The notes beneath the pieces are model-generated. The model ran no database searches. It worked only from the letters and a program-made list of their open reading frames with translations, and was not told the DNA's origin. Shown here in pieces: positions 16,126-24,701 of a DNA stretch of 34,455 nt. The position numbers were made by a program, and so were the translations under genes. Source of the DNA: Geitlerinema sp. BBD 1991-9. Lineage in GTDB: Bacteria; Cyanobacteriota; Cyanobacteriia; Cyanobacteriales; Geitlerinemataceae. The stretch lies in NCBI GenBank assembly GCA_001657325.1, contig LWRO01000047.1:1-34455 (forward strand). The letters are read 5' to 3'. Each line of letters opens with the position of its first letter. Positions within the stretch are counted from its first letter, which is position 1.

Positions 16126-16667
16126 TATATTTTTAGAAAATTATTTGATAATTTCATGCTAACAAATGGAAATTGCTGTGTCTAGGGGCTGATGCTCACC
16201 ACCAACAGCGATTCCATGTTGCTATCTAATCCTTGATGGCGGTTCGATCGAAATTCTGTGGAGATAGCTCGGATGGTTGAGTGAGGTTGGGATCGATCGA
16301 GGCTTGAGAGGATGGCGCTTGAGGTCGAGTTTCCCCCGTGACGGAACCGGAAATTTTAGGAAAATCGATCGAATGTCGTTTTCACTTCGCGATCGCACTT
16401 GCCACTTGCTGATTTCGTGAATAGAATCGGACTAAAGATTGACTTCCTTTCAATTCCGCACATCAATTTGATTGAGATTTGTGCGGCTATCTGAATATTT
16501 TTGCCTTAAGGATTCTACAAAAGTTTAGGATCTGTCTCAATAAAAAAGTTGAGTACTCAATTGAGGATTGAATATATTAAGCCTCGATTGGAAATTGTGC
16601 TGGTGCGTTCAAAGAGTAAGCTCGAACTCAACTACTTGTCTAAAAAGTAAAAAAAGAGGCTCTGATA
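16126..16667. other. 542-bp gap with a short coding-like relic and a candidate promoter
   Basis: No full gene is seen. On the minus strand, 16226-16387 reads without stops as a polar, Ser/Pro/Gln-rich peptide (FPKISGSVTGETRPQAPSS...) lacking a start, possibly the tail of a lost gene. Further right are an imperfect inverted repeat (CCGCACA/TGTGCGG, 16456-16486), the 12-bp palindrome TTGAGTACTCAA (16549-16560), and a promoter-like pair upstream of the gene at 16668. Confidence 0.4.
16549..16578 (+). promoter_or_regulatory. Candidate promoter with palindrome over the -35 region
   Basis: TTGAGT (16549-16554) and TATATT (16573-16578) are 18 bases apart. The -35 part lies in the 12-bp palindrome TTGAGTACTCAA, a possible operator. 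Confidence 0.3.
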
Positions 16668-17309
16668 ATGTTTAATGACGACGATAAAACCAAACATCAG
16701 CGTAACATTGTCAACACTGAATCTCGTACTGCTAAAATCAATTTGCTGAATGTTACAATAAGCTTTTTTGTTGTTATTGTGCCAATTGTAACAAGGGCAA
16801 TTGAAAATTGGGATAGAATATTAGGTTTTGTGATGCCATTTGTAGACCTTGCATCACCTAATGAAGTTTCCATTACATCAGATGTTTTTTCTGTGTAAGA
16901 ATATCTTGAAGGAGAACTGATAGAAGATTTATATTGTGTTTCAGCAAAATTAAAGCTTAATAATAGATATCAGTTGACGGCAGATTTTAGGATTTTTTGT
17001 CAGTCAAGTAGCATATTTCAATTTCGTCCGACTAACTATACATTAGTGGATAAACAAGGACGTATTGAGGATAAAACCGATTTAAGTGAAACTTTTAGAA
17101 TTTCCTGTTCCACAGAATCTGATACTAATCAAGAAAGCAATGAAGAAAAATGTAGAATTGGTAAGATGATTAAATCTGACTATGGTTCTGCATTCGACAT
17201 GGAAAAACAGCTTGTCAATCAGATTTGTAGTGACCAGTTAAAACGTTTGGATGTTTCGGGTGAATATCCATGTGTTCGAACATCTGAAATAAATAGAGGA
17301 GACTTATGA
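16668..17309 (+). pseudogene. Membrane-anchored protein gene interrupted by one in-frame TAA
   Basis: The frame from ATG 16668 (AGAGG 8 bases upstream) to TGA 17307-17309 is open for 213 codons except for a single TAA at 16896-16898. The first part has a hydrophobic segment (LLNVTISFFVVIVPIVT) and the part after the stop is soluble with six Cys. It is more AT-rich than the neighbouring genes, which suggests transfer. I do not recognise the family. The stop may be a true nonsense mutation, a sequencing error, or a read-through site; the open frame right up to and after the stop argues for a recent event. Confidence 0.5.
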
Positions 17310-17486
17310 CTGCATCAGGTAGTTTGGTATTTCAGTTACACCTCTACAGGTTCTAGTCGATCGATCCACCCTTACCTCTCTACTTCCGATAATTTTCGCT
17401 CGATCGATCCACCAAACCCAAGTACCCACAACACGACACGTTGTAAATTACCGAATAATTGCCCTTATCGGAATTAAACCTCGGCT

Positions 17487-18072
17487 ATGAACGATACGCT
17501 GTCTTTCTTCGTCGGTATCGTCGGCTCGGCGCTCTTTGCCGTGTCTGGAGCCGTCGCGCAAGTCTCGGACTTTTCCACCGGAAGCACACCGGAACCGTCC
17601 ACTGAACGCCCAGTGGAAAGTCAAACCACGTCACCTCGACGGTTACAGATTGCCGTCAGCGTCACTGAACCGGAGGACTTGAAAGTTGCTGAAGGGGACT
17701 TCGTTGAGGTTGGTCAAATTCTCGCCGATCGAGACCGGGAACGACAACGACTCGAACTGCAACGGGACGAACTGCAACTTTCACTCGATCGATTGGAAGC
17801 CGCCATCATCACACCCCCATTACCACCCGCGCCCGTGCCGGAAATGGCGCAGCTCCCCAAAGCGAATTACCAAGAACAGCAAGCTCGGATCGATCGAGCC
17901 TTAGCCAATGTCGAAACCACCGAGTTCGCCGTCGCCGATAATTGCAACGGTTCGATCTCCGTACTCGGGAGAAATTCGGCGTATCCGTTGGATCGGTCAA
18001 AATCTTGACGGCCGCTTGTCTGTGGAGTTGAGCCTTATGGTCAGCGATGGGGAAGGTGCGGTGACGTGGTGA
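17487..18072 (+). pseudogene. HlyD-like periplasmic adaptor gene, frameshifted and probably internally deleted
   Basis: ATG 17487 opens with a signal peptide (FFVGIVGSALFAVSGAVAQ), then the lipoyl-like half motif of membrane-fusion adaptors (LKVAEGDFVEVGQILADRDR) and a coiled-coil start rich in Leu/Glu/Arg. In frame it ends in a nonsense tail at 18006. Removing one T of the pair at 17942-17943 shifts to a frame reading NATVRSPYSGEIRRIRWIGQ, the second half-motif of such adaptors, and running to TGA 18070-18072. The full family would have a long helical hairpin between the two halves, so a deletion is likely as well. The pump partners are absent here. Confidence 0.65.
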
Positions 18073-18195
18073 TAGTGGGTTGGTGTGGATCGATCGCTCG
18101 ATCGAACACATAGCAATTTTCAGGAATGCCTTGATGCTTCAGTGCATTTTTGACATGATAATTCGCTTCTGATTAAAATTTGTATCTTTTATCAC

Positions 18196-18246
18196 ATCTT
18201 GTCAACAAACATCTCTAAACTGAATCCAAATCTTGTCAATCAACAT
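18196..18246. repeat. Pair of 17-bp direct repeats upstream of the PEP-CTERM gene
   Basis: ATCTTGTCAACAAACAT (18196-18212) and ATCTTGTCAATCAACAT (18230-18246) match at 15 of 17 bases with a 34-base period. They lie about 100 bases upstream of the PEP-CTERM reading frame and may bind a regulator. Confidence 0.35.
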
Positions 18247-18344
18247 TAAAACCAGCACTGTAAGCTCAGGCAGATATTAAAATTCTGTCGTTCTGAGGAG
18301 AGAGTTTTCTAATATTAAGATACGTTTCTACAGCAACAGTTATC

Positions 18345-18953
18345 GTGACGTTGGGCTGGACTGCGATCTCAGTGAGACCCGTTCGAGCTGCCGTTCTCAA
18401 ATATGACTTCGAGGTATTCATGCCAGAGTCCAGTCCTTTAGCTGGAACCGGCCCTTACTATGGTTGGTTTAGCTTCGACGACTCTAATTTTTTTGAAGAG
18501 TTTACGCTCAACGGTGTAACCAAACGACGTTTTGAGATTCAAATGCTTGAATTCTCATTTTTGGGTCAAACATTTTACAAAGAGGACGATGCGGGTGACA
18601 CGGGCGATCCAGATCGAGTAGCACCCTTCCCTCACGTCCTGCTTACCTATGACAACGGCAATCTCATCCTTGACGGAGTTATGGACGGGCTGTCCTATCG
18701 GGTGGACGAAGATCGAGGGGAGTTTCCCTACGATGGAGAAATTCCCGATCCTGTTCAAGACTTTACAATTTTGGGGATGGGATTTGGGTATAGAGAAGAA
18801 GATCCCAATGGTGGAATTGACGGGCCAACTTATGAAGATGGAAAAGTCATGTATATGTTCAAGTCTAAAGTTCCCGAACCCGGTATGCTTCTCGGCTTAG
18901 CCAGTATTGCAATAGCTGGACTCAGTCACCAGCGTTGGAACAAGAAAGTTTGA
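18345..18953 (+). CDS. PEP-CTERM sorting domain protein
   Basis: The C-terminus shows the sorting signal: VPEPG (PEP motif), a hydrophobic helix MLLGLASIAIAGL and a short basic end HQRWNKKV. Such proteins are exported and processed by an exosortase, ending at the outer surface. The mature part is acidic and beta-rich with no known domain. The GTG at 18345 leaves a short signal peptide (TLGWTAISVRPVRA). The frame extends upstream to 18297, and the extra residues (LRYVSTATVIV) would make a better signal peptide; a GAGGAGAG site points to a start near 18309-18317, where only ATA, ATT or TTA codons occur. The true start is uncertain, possibly a lost ATG. Confidence 0.75.
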   Translation: MTLGWTAISVRPVRAAVLKYDFEVFMPESSPLAGTGPYYGWFSFDDSNFFEEFTLNGVTKRRFEIQMLEFSFLGQTFYKEDDAGDTGDPDRVAPFPHVLLTYDNGNLILDGVMDGLSYRVDEDRGEFPYDGEIPDPVQDFTILGMGFGYREEDPNGGIDGPTYEDGKVMYMFKSKVPEPGMLLGLASIAIAGLSHQRWNKKV

Positions 18954-18966
18954 GGTATTCAGTAAT

Positions 18967-19013
18967 AGACAGGACAGTTGCTAATTTTGCCATTACTAAC
19001 GATTGTTCTGTCT
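18967..19013. terminator. Possible bidirectional hairpin between convergent genes
   Basis: AGACAGGACA (18967-18976) pairs with TGTTCTGTCT (19004-19013) with one G-T pair, and weaker pairing continues inside. No T run follows. It lies between convergent genes. Confidence 0.35.
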
Positions 19014-19122
19014 TCAGTATATTGATACAGAGTAATTGCTTCGTGGCACTACTGTTATACCTATAAACGCCAGAAATATTCGTGAAGCTTGGCTCTTATA
19101 ACAAAGGCGATTGCTTGGCTAT

Positions 19123-20250
19123 TTACACCAAAATTTTTTCAAGTATGATATTCGCAGATTGTCGAATTGCAGTAGAGTTTCGATCGTATGCGGCATAGTT
19201 ACGCATAAATTCACTATAAGCATCTTTGTAGTCTTCGTAGTTTGAATAATTTTCTTGCTTTGGTTCGTTAAGTTCTCTCCAGACGTACTTCAACATTCTT
19301 TCAGTTCGTTCAATTTGATCGATACAGTTACGATATTCTCTAAAGCTATTATCATCTTGTAGTTCACCAAGTGTGAATTTGTAAATACCATTGGATTGTT
19401 TCTGTTGTTCGCACCAACGAACAACCATATTTAAAGTTTGTTCGTAAGCAAAAGGTTTATATCCAAGAAGGATTTTTAGAGTTTGAATATCAATATTTAA
19501 AAACTCCGATCGAGGTTTGCTTAATCCTAAATTTTGAGGACGGTCAAGTTCTGGAATTTTTAATAGATTCTCAAAAGTGTCTGGAAACCAATTTGCAATT
19601 AACGGAAGTGTTCCATATCGATCGATTAAATCTTTGGAAGACATATCCGATCCTGTAGAAAAATCTCCAATCACTATCGGTAAGTCTTGGTGATTCCGAT
19701 CGACTAAAAGAAAATCAGTTATTTTTTGTAAAAAATCATGAACTGATTCTAGGTATGAATTAAGTTTCTTGATAGTACTTTCTTTTAAACCTCCAACATT
19801 TGAAGGATAGTGAAAGTTTTCTTGTATTATTGCTGAACTTAAGGCATCCATAACATCCGGATTTTCTACAACACCGGTAAGTTGATTTAAATTTAGATGA
19901 CCTATTTGTTCTGTGTCTCCAGGCAAGAGGACAACACGGCTAATCTCGCTATCCTGAGAGTTGTCAATAATATAACCCCAACCGTCTAACCATCTTTGAC
20001 AAGTATCTACAGACCAAACATGATGTTGTATAATAACACCTTGAGCAAATGTATCGAGAATTTTATAGCAAGATGAAGCTTTTTCTTGAGCTTTTTCTTG
20101 AGCTTTTTTTTGAGCCTGTGACTCAATAACAATAATAGGGGGAGTACCTAAAACTCCCAGGCAGCGAAAAACCATTTCGTGAAAAACGGCTTCTTCAACT
20201 GAATTTTTTAATCCACCGTAAGGAAATATGATAACTACCTGAATAGCCAT
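19123..20250 (-). CDS. Unrecognised 376-residue protein
   Basis: Not recognised. The N-terminus alternates beta-strand-like hydrophobic stretches (IQVVIIFPYG, TPPIIVIES), which with VVLLPGDTEQIG suggests an alpha/beta fold, possibly a nucleotide- or sugar-handling one; this is weak. A basic repeat QAQKKAQEKAQEKA near residue 50 comes from a 12-bp tandem repeat in the DNA. The C-terminal half is helical and rich in Tyr, Asn and Glu. The ATG at 20250 is chosen over an upstream TTG at 20262. The gene is AT-rich compared with neighbours and sits between two pseudogenes, so transfer is likely. Confidence 0.7.
   Translation of the reverse strand: MAIQVVIIFPYGGLKNSVEEAVFHEMVFRCLGVLGTPPIIVIESQAQKKAQEKAQEKASSCYKILDTFAQGVIIQHHVWSVDTCQRWLDGWGYIIDNSQDSEISRVVLLPGDTEQIGHLNLNQLTGVVENPDVMDALSSAIIQENFHYPSNVGGLKESTIKKLNSYLESVHDFLQKITDFLLVDRNHQDLPIVIGDFSTGSDMSSKDLIDRYGTLPLIANWFPDTFENLLKIPELDRPQNLGLSKPRSEFLNIDIQTLKILLGYKPFAYEQTLNMVVRWCEQQKQSNGIYKFTLGELQDDNSFREYRNCIDQIERTERMLKYVWRELNEPKQENYSNYEDYKDAYSEFMRNYAAYDRNSTAIRQSANIILEKILV
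20078..20116. repeat. 12-bp tandem repeats inside the gene ending at 19123
   Basis: Three units of TTCTTGAGCTTT type lie in tandem, adding four residues (Q-E/K-K-A) each to the protein. The frame is kept whatever the copy number. Confidence 0.6.
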
Positions 20251-20405
20251 TTTACAAATCAATTTATCGTGAAACTATTTTTTACTACTATAACTTGTAC
20301 GTATTTCTACTGATATATTTAACATCAATTCTTATTAAACTTTTACTTAAAATTAAATTGAACCTAAACCACTTAAAGCAATCGATCTTCCGTCTATCAA
20401 CTTCT

Positions 20406-21082
20406 GTGAACTTCCGAGTCTTTTTCTCCTGTGCGAGTTTAGTCGCGATCGCAGTATTACCCGTTGCACCTACCTTCGCCGAACTGCTCCCGTGCCTGGA
20501 CAGTAGCCCCGAGTGCATCGACCAGTTAACCGAAGCGAAGCGGCGATCGAACGTTCCCGAGAACTCGAAGTCATCGATCGACGGATCGCTATCTCCACAG
20601 AACAACAGCAGCTTTACGAAGACCGCGCCGAACACCACCGCGATCGACGTTGGACGACTTGGCTCGTCAACCCGATAAACGCTCCGTTCGAGTTCGCTGC
20701 AAATATTTTCGGCGGGGGTAAACGGCAAGAGTTAGACTTAGCTATCGAAAACCTCGAACTCAGAGCGTCCTCGATCGAATCTCAGGAATTTCAATTGCAA
20801 GTTCGACGCGGGGAATTCGAAGATCGCTTGTGGGAGGAGGTGTTGGATTTGGTGTTGGCGATCGAATCGATCGAATACGATGCGGATTTATTGGAAAATG
20901 TACGTCAATTGTCTCAGTTGACGGGCTATGACGCAGAATTGGATCGGTGGACTCATCGCAGTGGCAGCACTGATGTTAATCGGTTTGGGTTTGAAAACGC
21001 AGTCTCAAACCGATTCGATGGATTGGGAGGCAGTGGTCGGCGGTGGAGATGGCGGGGGCAGAAGCTCGATCGAGTGGTTTAG
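20406..21082 (+). pseudogene. Periplasmic coiled-coil protein gene broken by a 5-bp duplication
   Basis: A GTG at 20406 gives a signal peptide (FRVFFSCASLVAIAVLPVAPTFA) followed by ELLPCLDSSPECIDQLTEA. There the frame breaks: GAAGC is duplicated in tandem at 20532-20536 and 20537-20541. Dropping one copy joins TEA to AIERSRELEVIDRRIAI and a long helical, Glu/Arg-rich domain with the insert WTTWLVNPINAPFEFAANIF, ending at 21080-21082. The architecture (secreted, coiled coil, two Cys near the N-terminus) would suit a partner of the HlyD-like adaptor relic 2.5 kb upstream; that link is an inference. Confidence 0.6.
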
Positions 21083-21110
21083 GGATTTGGGGTTCCGATC
21101 TCAAAAGTGA
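20928..21110 (+). CDS. Possible 60-residue single-pass membrane protein
   Basis: In another frame over the end of the pseudogene, ATG 20928 opens a peptide with a good hydrophobic helix (GGLIAVAALMLIGLGL) and a Gly-rich tail. Its TGA at 21108-21110 is supplied by a solo copy of the TGAGATGCACCC repeat. No ribosome-binding site is evident. It may be chance, or a remnant of a next gene. Confidence 0.25.
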   Translation: MTQNWIGGLIAVAALMLIGLGLKTQSQTDSMDWEAVVGGGDGGGRSSIEWFRDLGFRSQK

Positions 21111-21119
21111 GATGCACCC
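21108..21119. repeat. Solo copy of the miniature-element end TGAGATGCACCC
   Basis: This is identical to the right terminal repeat at 1016-1027. A degenerate left arm (21089-21103, ending ATCTCA) is only 4 bases away, so this may be a collapsed copy. It lies between the pseudogene and thiD. Confidence 0.5.
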
Positions 21120-21214
21120 AATGCAATTCGGTTCTCCAAAAGCAATTTTATTGATAAAAAAGCATTATTGTTGGGCATTTTTTACTCTACATTGTCGATT
21201 GCCAGACATTACCC

Positions 21215-22021
21215 CTACGGTAGCAACGGGAAGAAGTGACCGACGGGGCCTTGACCGCGACCGATGGCGAGAGAATGATGTAAGGCACGGGTGAGATATT
21301 CCTTAGCGGCGCGAACAGCCTCAAACGGAGGTTTTTCAAGAGCGAGGTTGGCAGCAGTAGCGGCGGAGAGAGTACAACCGGTTCCGTGAGTGTGGGGTGT
21401 CTCGACGGCTTCGGTTTGCAACACGTCCAACTGTTCGCCATCGAACCAAACGTCTACCCCTCGCAATTCCCCAGACATTCCGCCACCTTTGACTAAAACC
21501 GCACGACAGCCGAGTTTGTGAATGTGTTCGGCGGCGGTTTTCATGTCATCGAGCGTCGCGATCTCAGATTCTGTGAGAATTTGTGCTTCGTAACGGTTGG
21601 GCGTGAGGATTAACGCTTGGGGAATCAGTCGATCGATCAGTGTTGCAATTGCCGTATCGTCGATTAACTGCGCCCCCGTTCGCGATACCATCACCGGATC
21701 GACCACCAATCGATCGATCCCTAAACTCACCACAGCATCCGCCACCGCCGCTATGATGTCGGCGTTTAATAACATCCCGGTTTTCGCCGCATCGATGCCA
21801 ATATCCTTGACAACTGCGTCGATTTGTGATACTACAGCCTCGGGCGGCAGTGCATCGACGCGGTTCACCCCTAACGTATTTTGAGCGGTGACACAAGTGA
21901 GGGCGCTCGTACCGTGGACGCAGTGAAACGCGAACGTCCGCAAGTCAGCTTGAATCCCCGCGCCACCCCCACTATCCGACCCCGCGATCGAGAGGGCGAC
22001 GGGAATACGATCGATCGACAT
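21215..22021 (-). CDS. thiD: Hydroxymethylpyrimidine/phosphomethylpyrimidine kinase
   Basis: Phosphorylates 4-amino-5-hydroxymethyl-2-methylpyrimidine and its monophosphate for thiamine synthesis. The ribokinase-fold protein has the N-terminal SIAGSDSGGGAGIQADLRTF, the Cys-Thr segment VTAQNT, VVDPVMVSRTG and the C-terminal anion-hole GTGCTLSAATAANLA. The ATG at 22021 is preferred; a GTG at 22033 lies inside the tandem-repeat tract upstream. Thiamine diphosphate is the cofactor of the transketolase in this window, but the genes are far apart. It follows ftsZ on the same strand after 74 bases. Confidence 0.95.
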   Translation of the reverse strand: MSIDRIPVALSIAGSDSGGGAGIQADLRTFAFHCVHGTSALTCVTAQNTLGVNRVDALPPEAVVSQIDAVVKDIGIDAAKTGMLLNADIIAAVADAVVSLGIDRLVVDPVMVSRTGAQLIDDTAIATLIDRLIPQALILTPNRYEAQILTESEIATLDDMKTAAEHIHKLGCRAVLVKGGGMSGELRGVDVWFDGEQLDVLQTEAVETPHTHGTGCTLSAATAANLALEKPPFEAVRAAKEYLTRALHHSLAIGRGQGPVGHFFPLLP

Positions 22022-22024
22022 CTT

Positions 22025-22058
22025 AACAGTCACCAGTCATCAGTTATCAGTCGCCAAT
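22025..22058. repeat. Short tandem repeats related to 12051-12085
   Basis: ACAGTCACCAGTCATCAGTT and the following TATCAGTCGCC are the complement of the CTGGTGA/CTGATAAC motif found at 12051-12085. They fill the gap between ftsZ and thiD. Confidence 0.5.
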
Positions 22059-22095
22059 GGAGACAGGTTTCAGCTAACGATTTCTCCGCTCTCAC

Positions 22096-23367
22096 CTACT
22101 CTCGAGAGCGACGGCGTTGCAGAAACTCGGGAATGTCTAGTCCCATACCGAAACGAGGCGGAGAAGACGGTTGAGGTTCGGGTGTGGGAGTAGGAGACGG
22201 CGACGTGTATTCCCGACGTTGGGGCGTTTGTGTGACGCGAGACGGGTTGGTTTCGTGCGCGTCAGGCGAGAAACCCGTCGCAATCACCGTCATCTTCACT
22301 TCCCCCTGCATTCGATCGTCGAGAACCGCCCCGAAGATAATGTTGGCGTTGGGATCGACGACTTCGTAAATCGTTTCCGCCGCTGCCGTGACTTCGTGCA
22401 GAGTCATGTCCGTACCGCCGGTGATGTTGAAGACCACCCCTTTCGCACCCTCGATCGATGCCTCTAACAACGGCGACGAAATGGCCGCCGACGCGGCTTC
22501 CCGGGCCCGAGATTTACCCGAACCTTGACCGATACCCATCATCGCCGAACCCGCGTCAGCCATCACCGCGCGAATATCGGCAAAGTCTACGTTGACCAAG
22601 CCGGGAATCGTGATAATGTCCGAAATCCCTTGCACCCCTTGACGAAGGATTTCGTCAGCGTAGCGAAACGCATCCTGGACGGGGGTTTGTTCGGGAATGA
22701 CCGATAAGAGTTTATCGTTGGGGATGACGATCAGCGTATCGACGCGACTTTGAAGAGCTTCAATCCCCTGTTTCGCCTGTTCGGAACGTCGGCGACCTTC
22801 AAACATGAACGGCCGCGTCACGATGCCCACGGTCAGCGCTCCCGCTTCCTTCGCCAGTTCTGCCACGATCGGCGCAGCACCGGTTCCCGTTCCACCACCC
22901 ATACCAGCAGTGATAAAGACTAAATCCGACCCTTCCAACGCCGCCATGAGTTCGTCGCGACATTCTTCTGCGGCTTTTTGACCGATCGATGGATTTCCAC
23001 CTGCCCCCAAACCGCGCGTCAGTTTCTGACCGATTTGCAAGCGTCTAGCTGCAGCGGAATTGACGAGAGACTGTGCGTCCGTGTTGACCGCCCAAAATTC
23101 GATGCTGGATAGGTCAGCGGCAATCATCCGATTGACGGCGTTTCCACCACCGCCACCGACGCCGATCACCTTAATTTTGGCCACGCTACTGGGCAAAATG
23201 TTTCCGACGGCCGGCCCTTCCTCGTGGGCGCGGCGTTCGTCCGTTCGATCTCCGTACAGCCCCGCGTTGCCAAAAGGATTTGCATTATCTGCGGCGACGG
23301 GGAAATTAGCCTGCCCCTCAGAAGGGGGGTTGGAGTGTGACAGCGCGAGTTGACTGTTAGGGGTCAT
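22096..23367 (-). CDS. ftsZ: Cell division protein FtsZ
   Basis: Tubulin-like GTPase that forms the cytokinetic ring. The 423-residue protein begins with a ~60-residue variable extension common in cyanobacteria, then [19 protein letters not shown], the tubulin signature [24 protein letters not shown], the T7-loop region [11 protein letters not shown], and after a Pro/Ser/Thr-rich linker the conserved C-terminal peptide [11 protein letters not shown] that binds partner proteins. I use the ATG at 23367; a TTG at 23424 would add 19 residues unlike the family. ftsQ lies upstream on the same strand, the usual cyanobacterial order. Confidence 0.97.
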   Translation of the reverse strand: MTPNSQLALSHSNPPSEGQANFPVAADNANPFGNAGLYGDRTDERRAHEEGPAVGNILPSSVAKIKVIGVGGGGGNAVNRMIAADLSSIEFWAVNTDAQSLVNSAAARRLQIGQKLTRGLGAGGNPSIGQKAAEECRDELMAALEGSDLVFITAGMGGGTGTGAAPIVAELAKEAGALTVGIVTRPFMFEGRRRSEQAKQGIEALQSRVDTLIVIPNDKLLSVIPEQTPVQDAFRYADEILRQGVQGISDIITIPGLVNVDFADIRAVMADAGSAMMGIGQGSGKSRAREAASAAISSPLLEASIEGAKGVVFNITGGTDMTLHEVTAAAETIYEVVDPNANIIFGAVLDDRMQGEVKMTVIATGFSPDAHETNPSRVTQTPQRREYTSPSPTPTPEPQPSSPPRFGMGLDIPEFLQRRRSRE

Positions 23368-23759
23368 TGGAATCGAGCGAAATCGGTTAACAAGAAGTTT
23401 CGAGGTTTGGAAACTGAAAGTCAACTATAAAGATAAAACGTTTCGGATGCTGATGCGATCGAGATTGACCTCCCAGAAAACGAGATCTCGCTCGAAAAGC
23501 ATCTCTACTCCGATTTGAGATTGACGGGAACGGGGATTTAACCGTTGGTCAGCGCCGTCTTCCGTTGATATCGGACAGCTCGCTTGCAGTTTAACATCCC
23601 CAACGGGCAATCTCGTCAAACTTCGGAGCTGACAGTGGGGCTTGACGACAGACTTCGCTGCGATCTCAATACGTTAGAGATGCCCCTCGATCGATCGGGT
23701 TCATTGAAAGATAACTCATCATAGCAACAAGTCGCGAGTCGGCTCAAACTCGGGCGAGG
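23368..23759. other. 392-bp gap between ftsQ and ftsZ
   Basis: No credible gene is seen. The gap is long for an operon, so ftsZ probably has its own promoter and a long leader here. I could not single out a convincing -35/-10 pair. Confidence 0.4.
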
Positions 23760-24632
23760 CTAGTCGATCGATTCCCAATCGGATGCGAATTCGTAGGATT
23801 CTAAGGCATTTTGAGGGTTCGTCATCTGCAACAGCGGTGCATCGGGATCGCGTAAGTCGATGTAGGCCACTTGAGAGAGATTGACGGTTTGGGGGAGGTT
23901 TCGCAGTCGATCGAGGGCTTGAATTTGTGCTTTGAAGCGACCGTCGAACGATCCGAGGTGAACGATTCCCAGATCCCGTGTCGTCACCATAATATTGCTC
24001 GGATCGCGCCAATCGATTTCGGAGATGGCCACGGGGGAACGTTCGAGGACTCGATAGGCTTGCGGCCACTCGTTTTGGTATCGATCGATCGACCCCAGCA
24101 CCCGTAACGCGGGCAATTGCAATCGATCGAGAATTTCGTAATTTTCTAACGGCATCCATACGCCGTTGGCATCGAGGAGTCCGACACGATCGCCCGGTCG
24201 AGCAGTTCCCGAATGCGGTTCGACTAGATAGGCTACTGCTACGGGATGGCGTTCGCGGACTTGCACCACTAAACGAGGCGGAATCAAATGGCGGCGAACG
24301 GTCGCATCGGCAATGGGGGCTTGGGTTTTTAGGGTCTGCGCGATCGCTTGAGGATCGAGATGCAGCAGCGATTCGGGATAGGAAACGGGGATCAGCGATC
24401 GAAGGACATCGTCTGACAGCCAGTGATTTCCGTCAATGCGAATTTGGTCGGCCTGGCGAATTGTCCAGTCTTGTTGCGATACTCCCCACACGACACTGCA
24501 AGCCACCGCAGCTACAGCCAAAAAGCGGCAGCTTCCTCGAAATCGCTTTAAACCTCGCTGGCGACGAAGGTGCTTGCGTCGATCGATCAAATCGCGGGAC
24601 GAGATGCCGGAAAACAAGGGATTGGCGGTCAT
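23760..24632 (-). CDS. ftsQ: Cell division protein FtsQ/DivIB
   Basis: Single-pass divisome protein that links early and late division proteins. The 290-residue protein has a basic cytoplasmic N-terminus (DRRKHLRRQRGLKRFRG), one membrane helix (FLAVAAVACSVVWGV), then the POTRA domain (about 60-130: IRIDGNHWLSDDVLRSLIP through LVVQVRERHPVAVAYL) and the FtsQ beta domain with VAYIDLRDP near the end. ATG start. It lies upstream of ftsZ, as in other cyanobacteria. Confidence 0.92.
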   Translation of the reverse strand: MTANPLFSGISSRDLIDRRKHLRRQRGLKRFRGSCRFLAVAAVACSVVWGVSQQDWTIRQADQIRIDGNHWLSDDVLRSLIPVSYPESLLHLDPQAIAQTLKTQAPIADATVRRHLIPPRLVVQVRERHPVAVAYLVEPHSGTARPGDRVGLLDANGVWMPLENYEILDRLQLPALRVLGSIDRYQNEWPQAYRVLERSPVAISEIDWRDPSNIMVTTRDLGIVHLGSFDGRFKAQIQALDRLRNLPQTVNLSQVAYIDLRDPDAPLLQMTNPQNALESYEFASDWESID

Positions 24633-24701
24633 AGGCCTCGCCTTCGGAGAAAACGCCTCAATTTTAGTCGCTCGATCTCAAAACGGGCAGGGGGGGGAGC
24701 T

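Noticed and set aside
20288-20728. 146-codon minus-strand frame
   Set aside because: Antisense to the clear signal peptide and coiled-coil frames of the pseudogene at 20406-21082.
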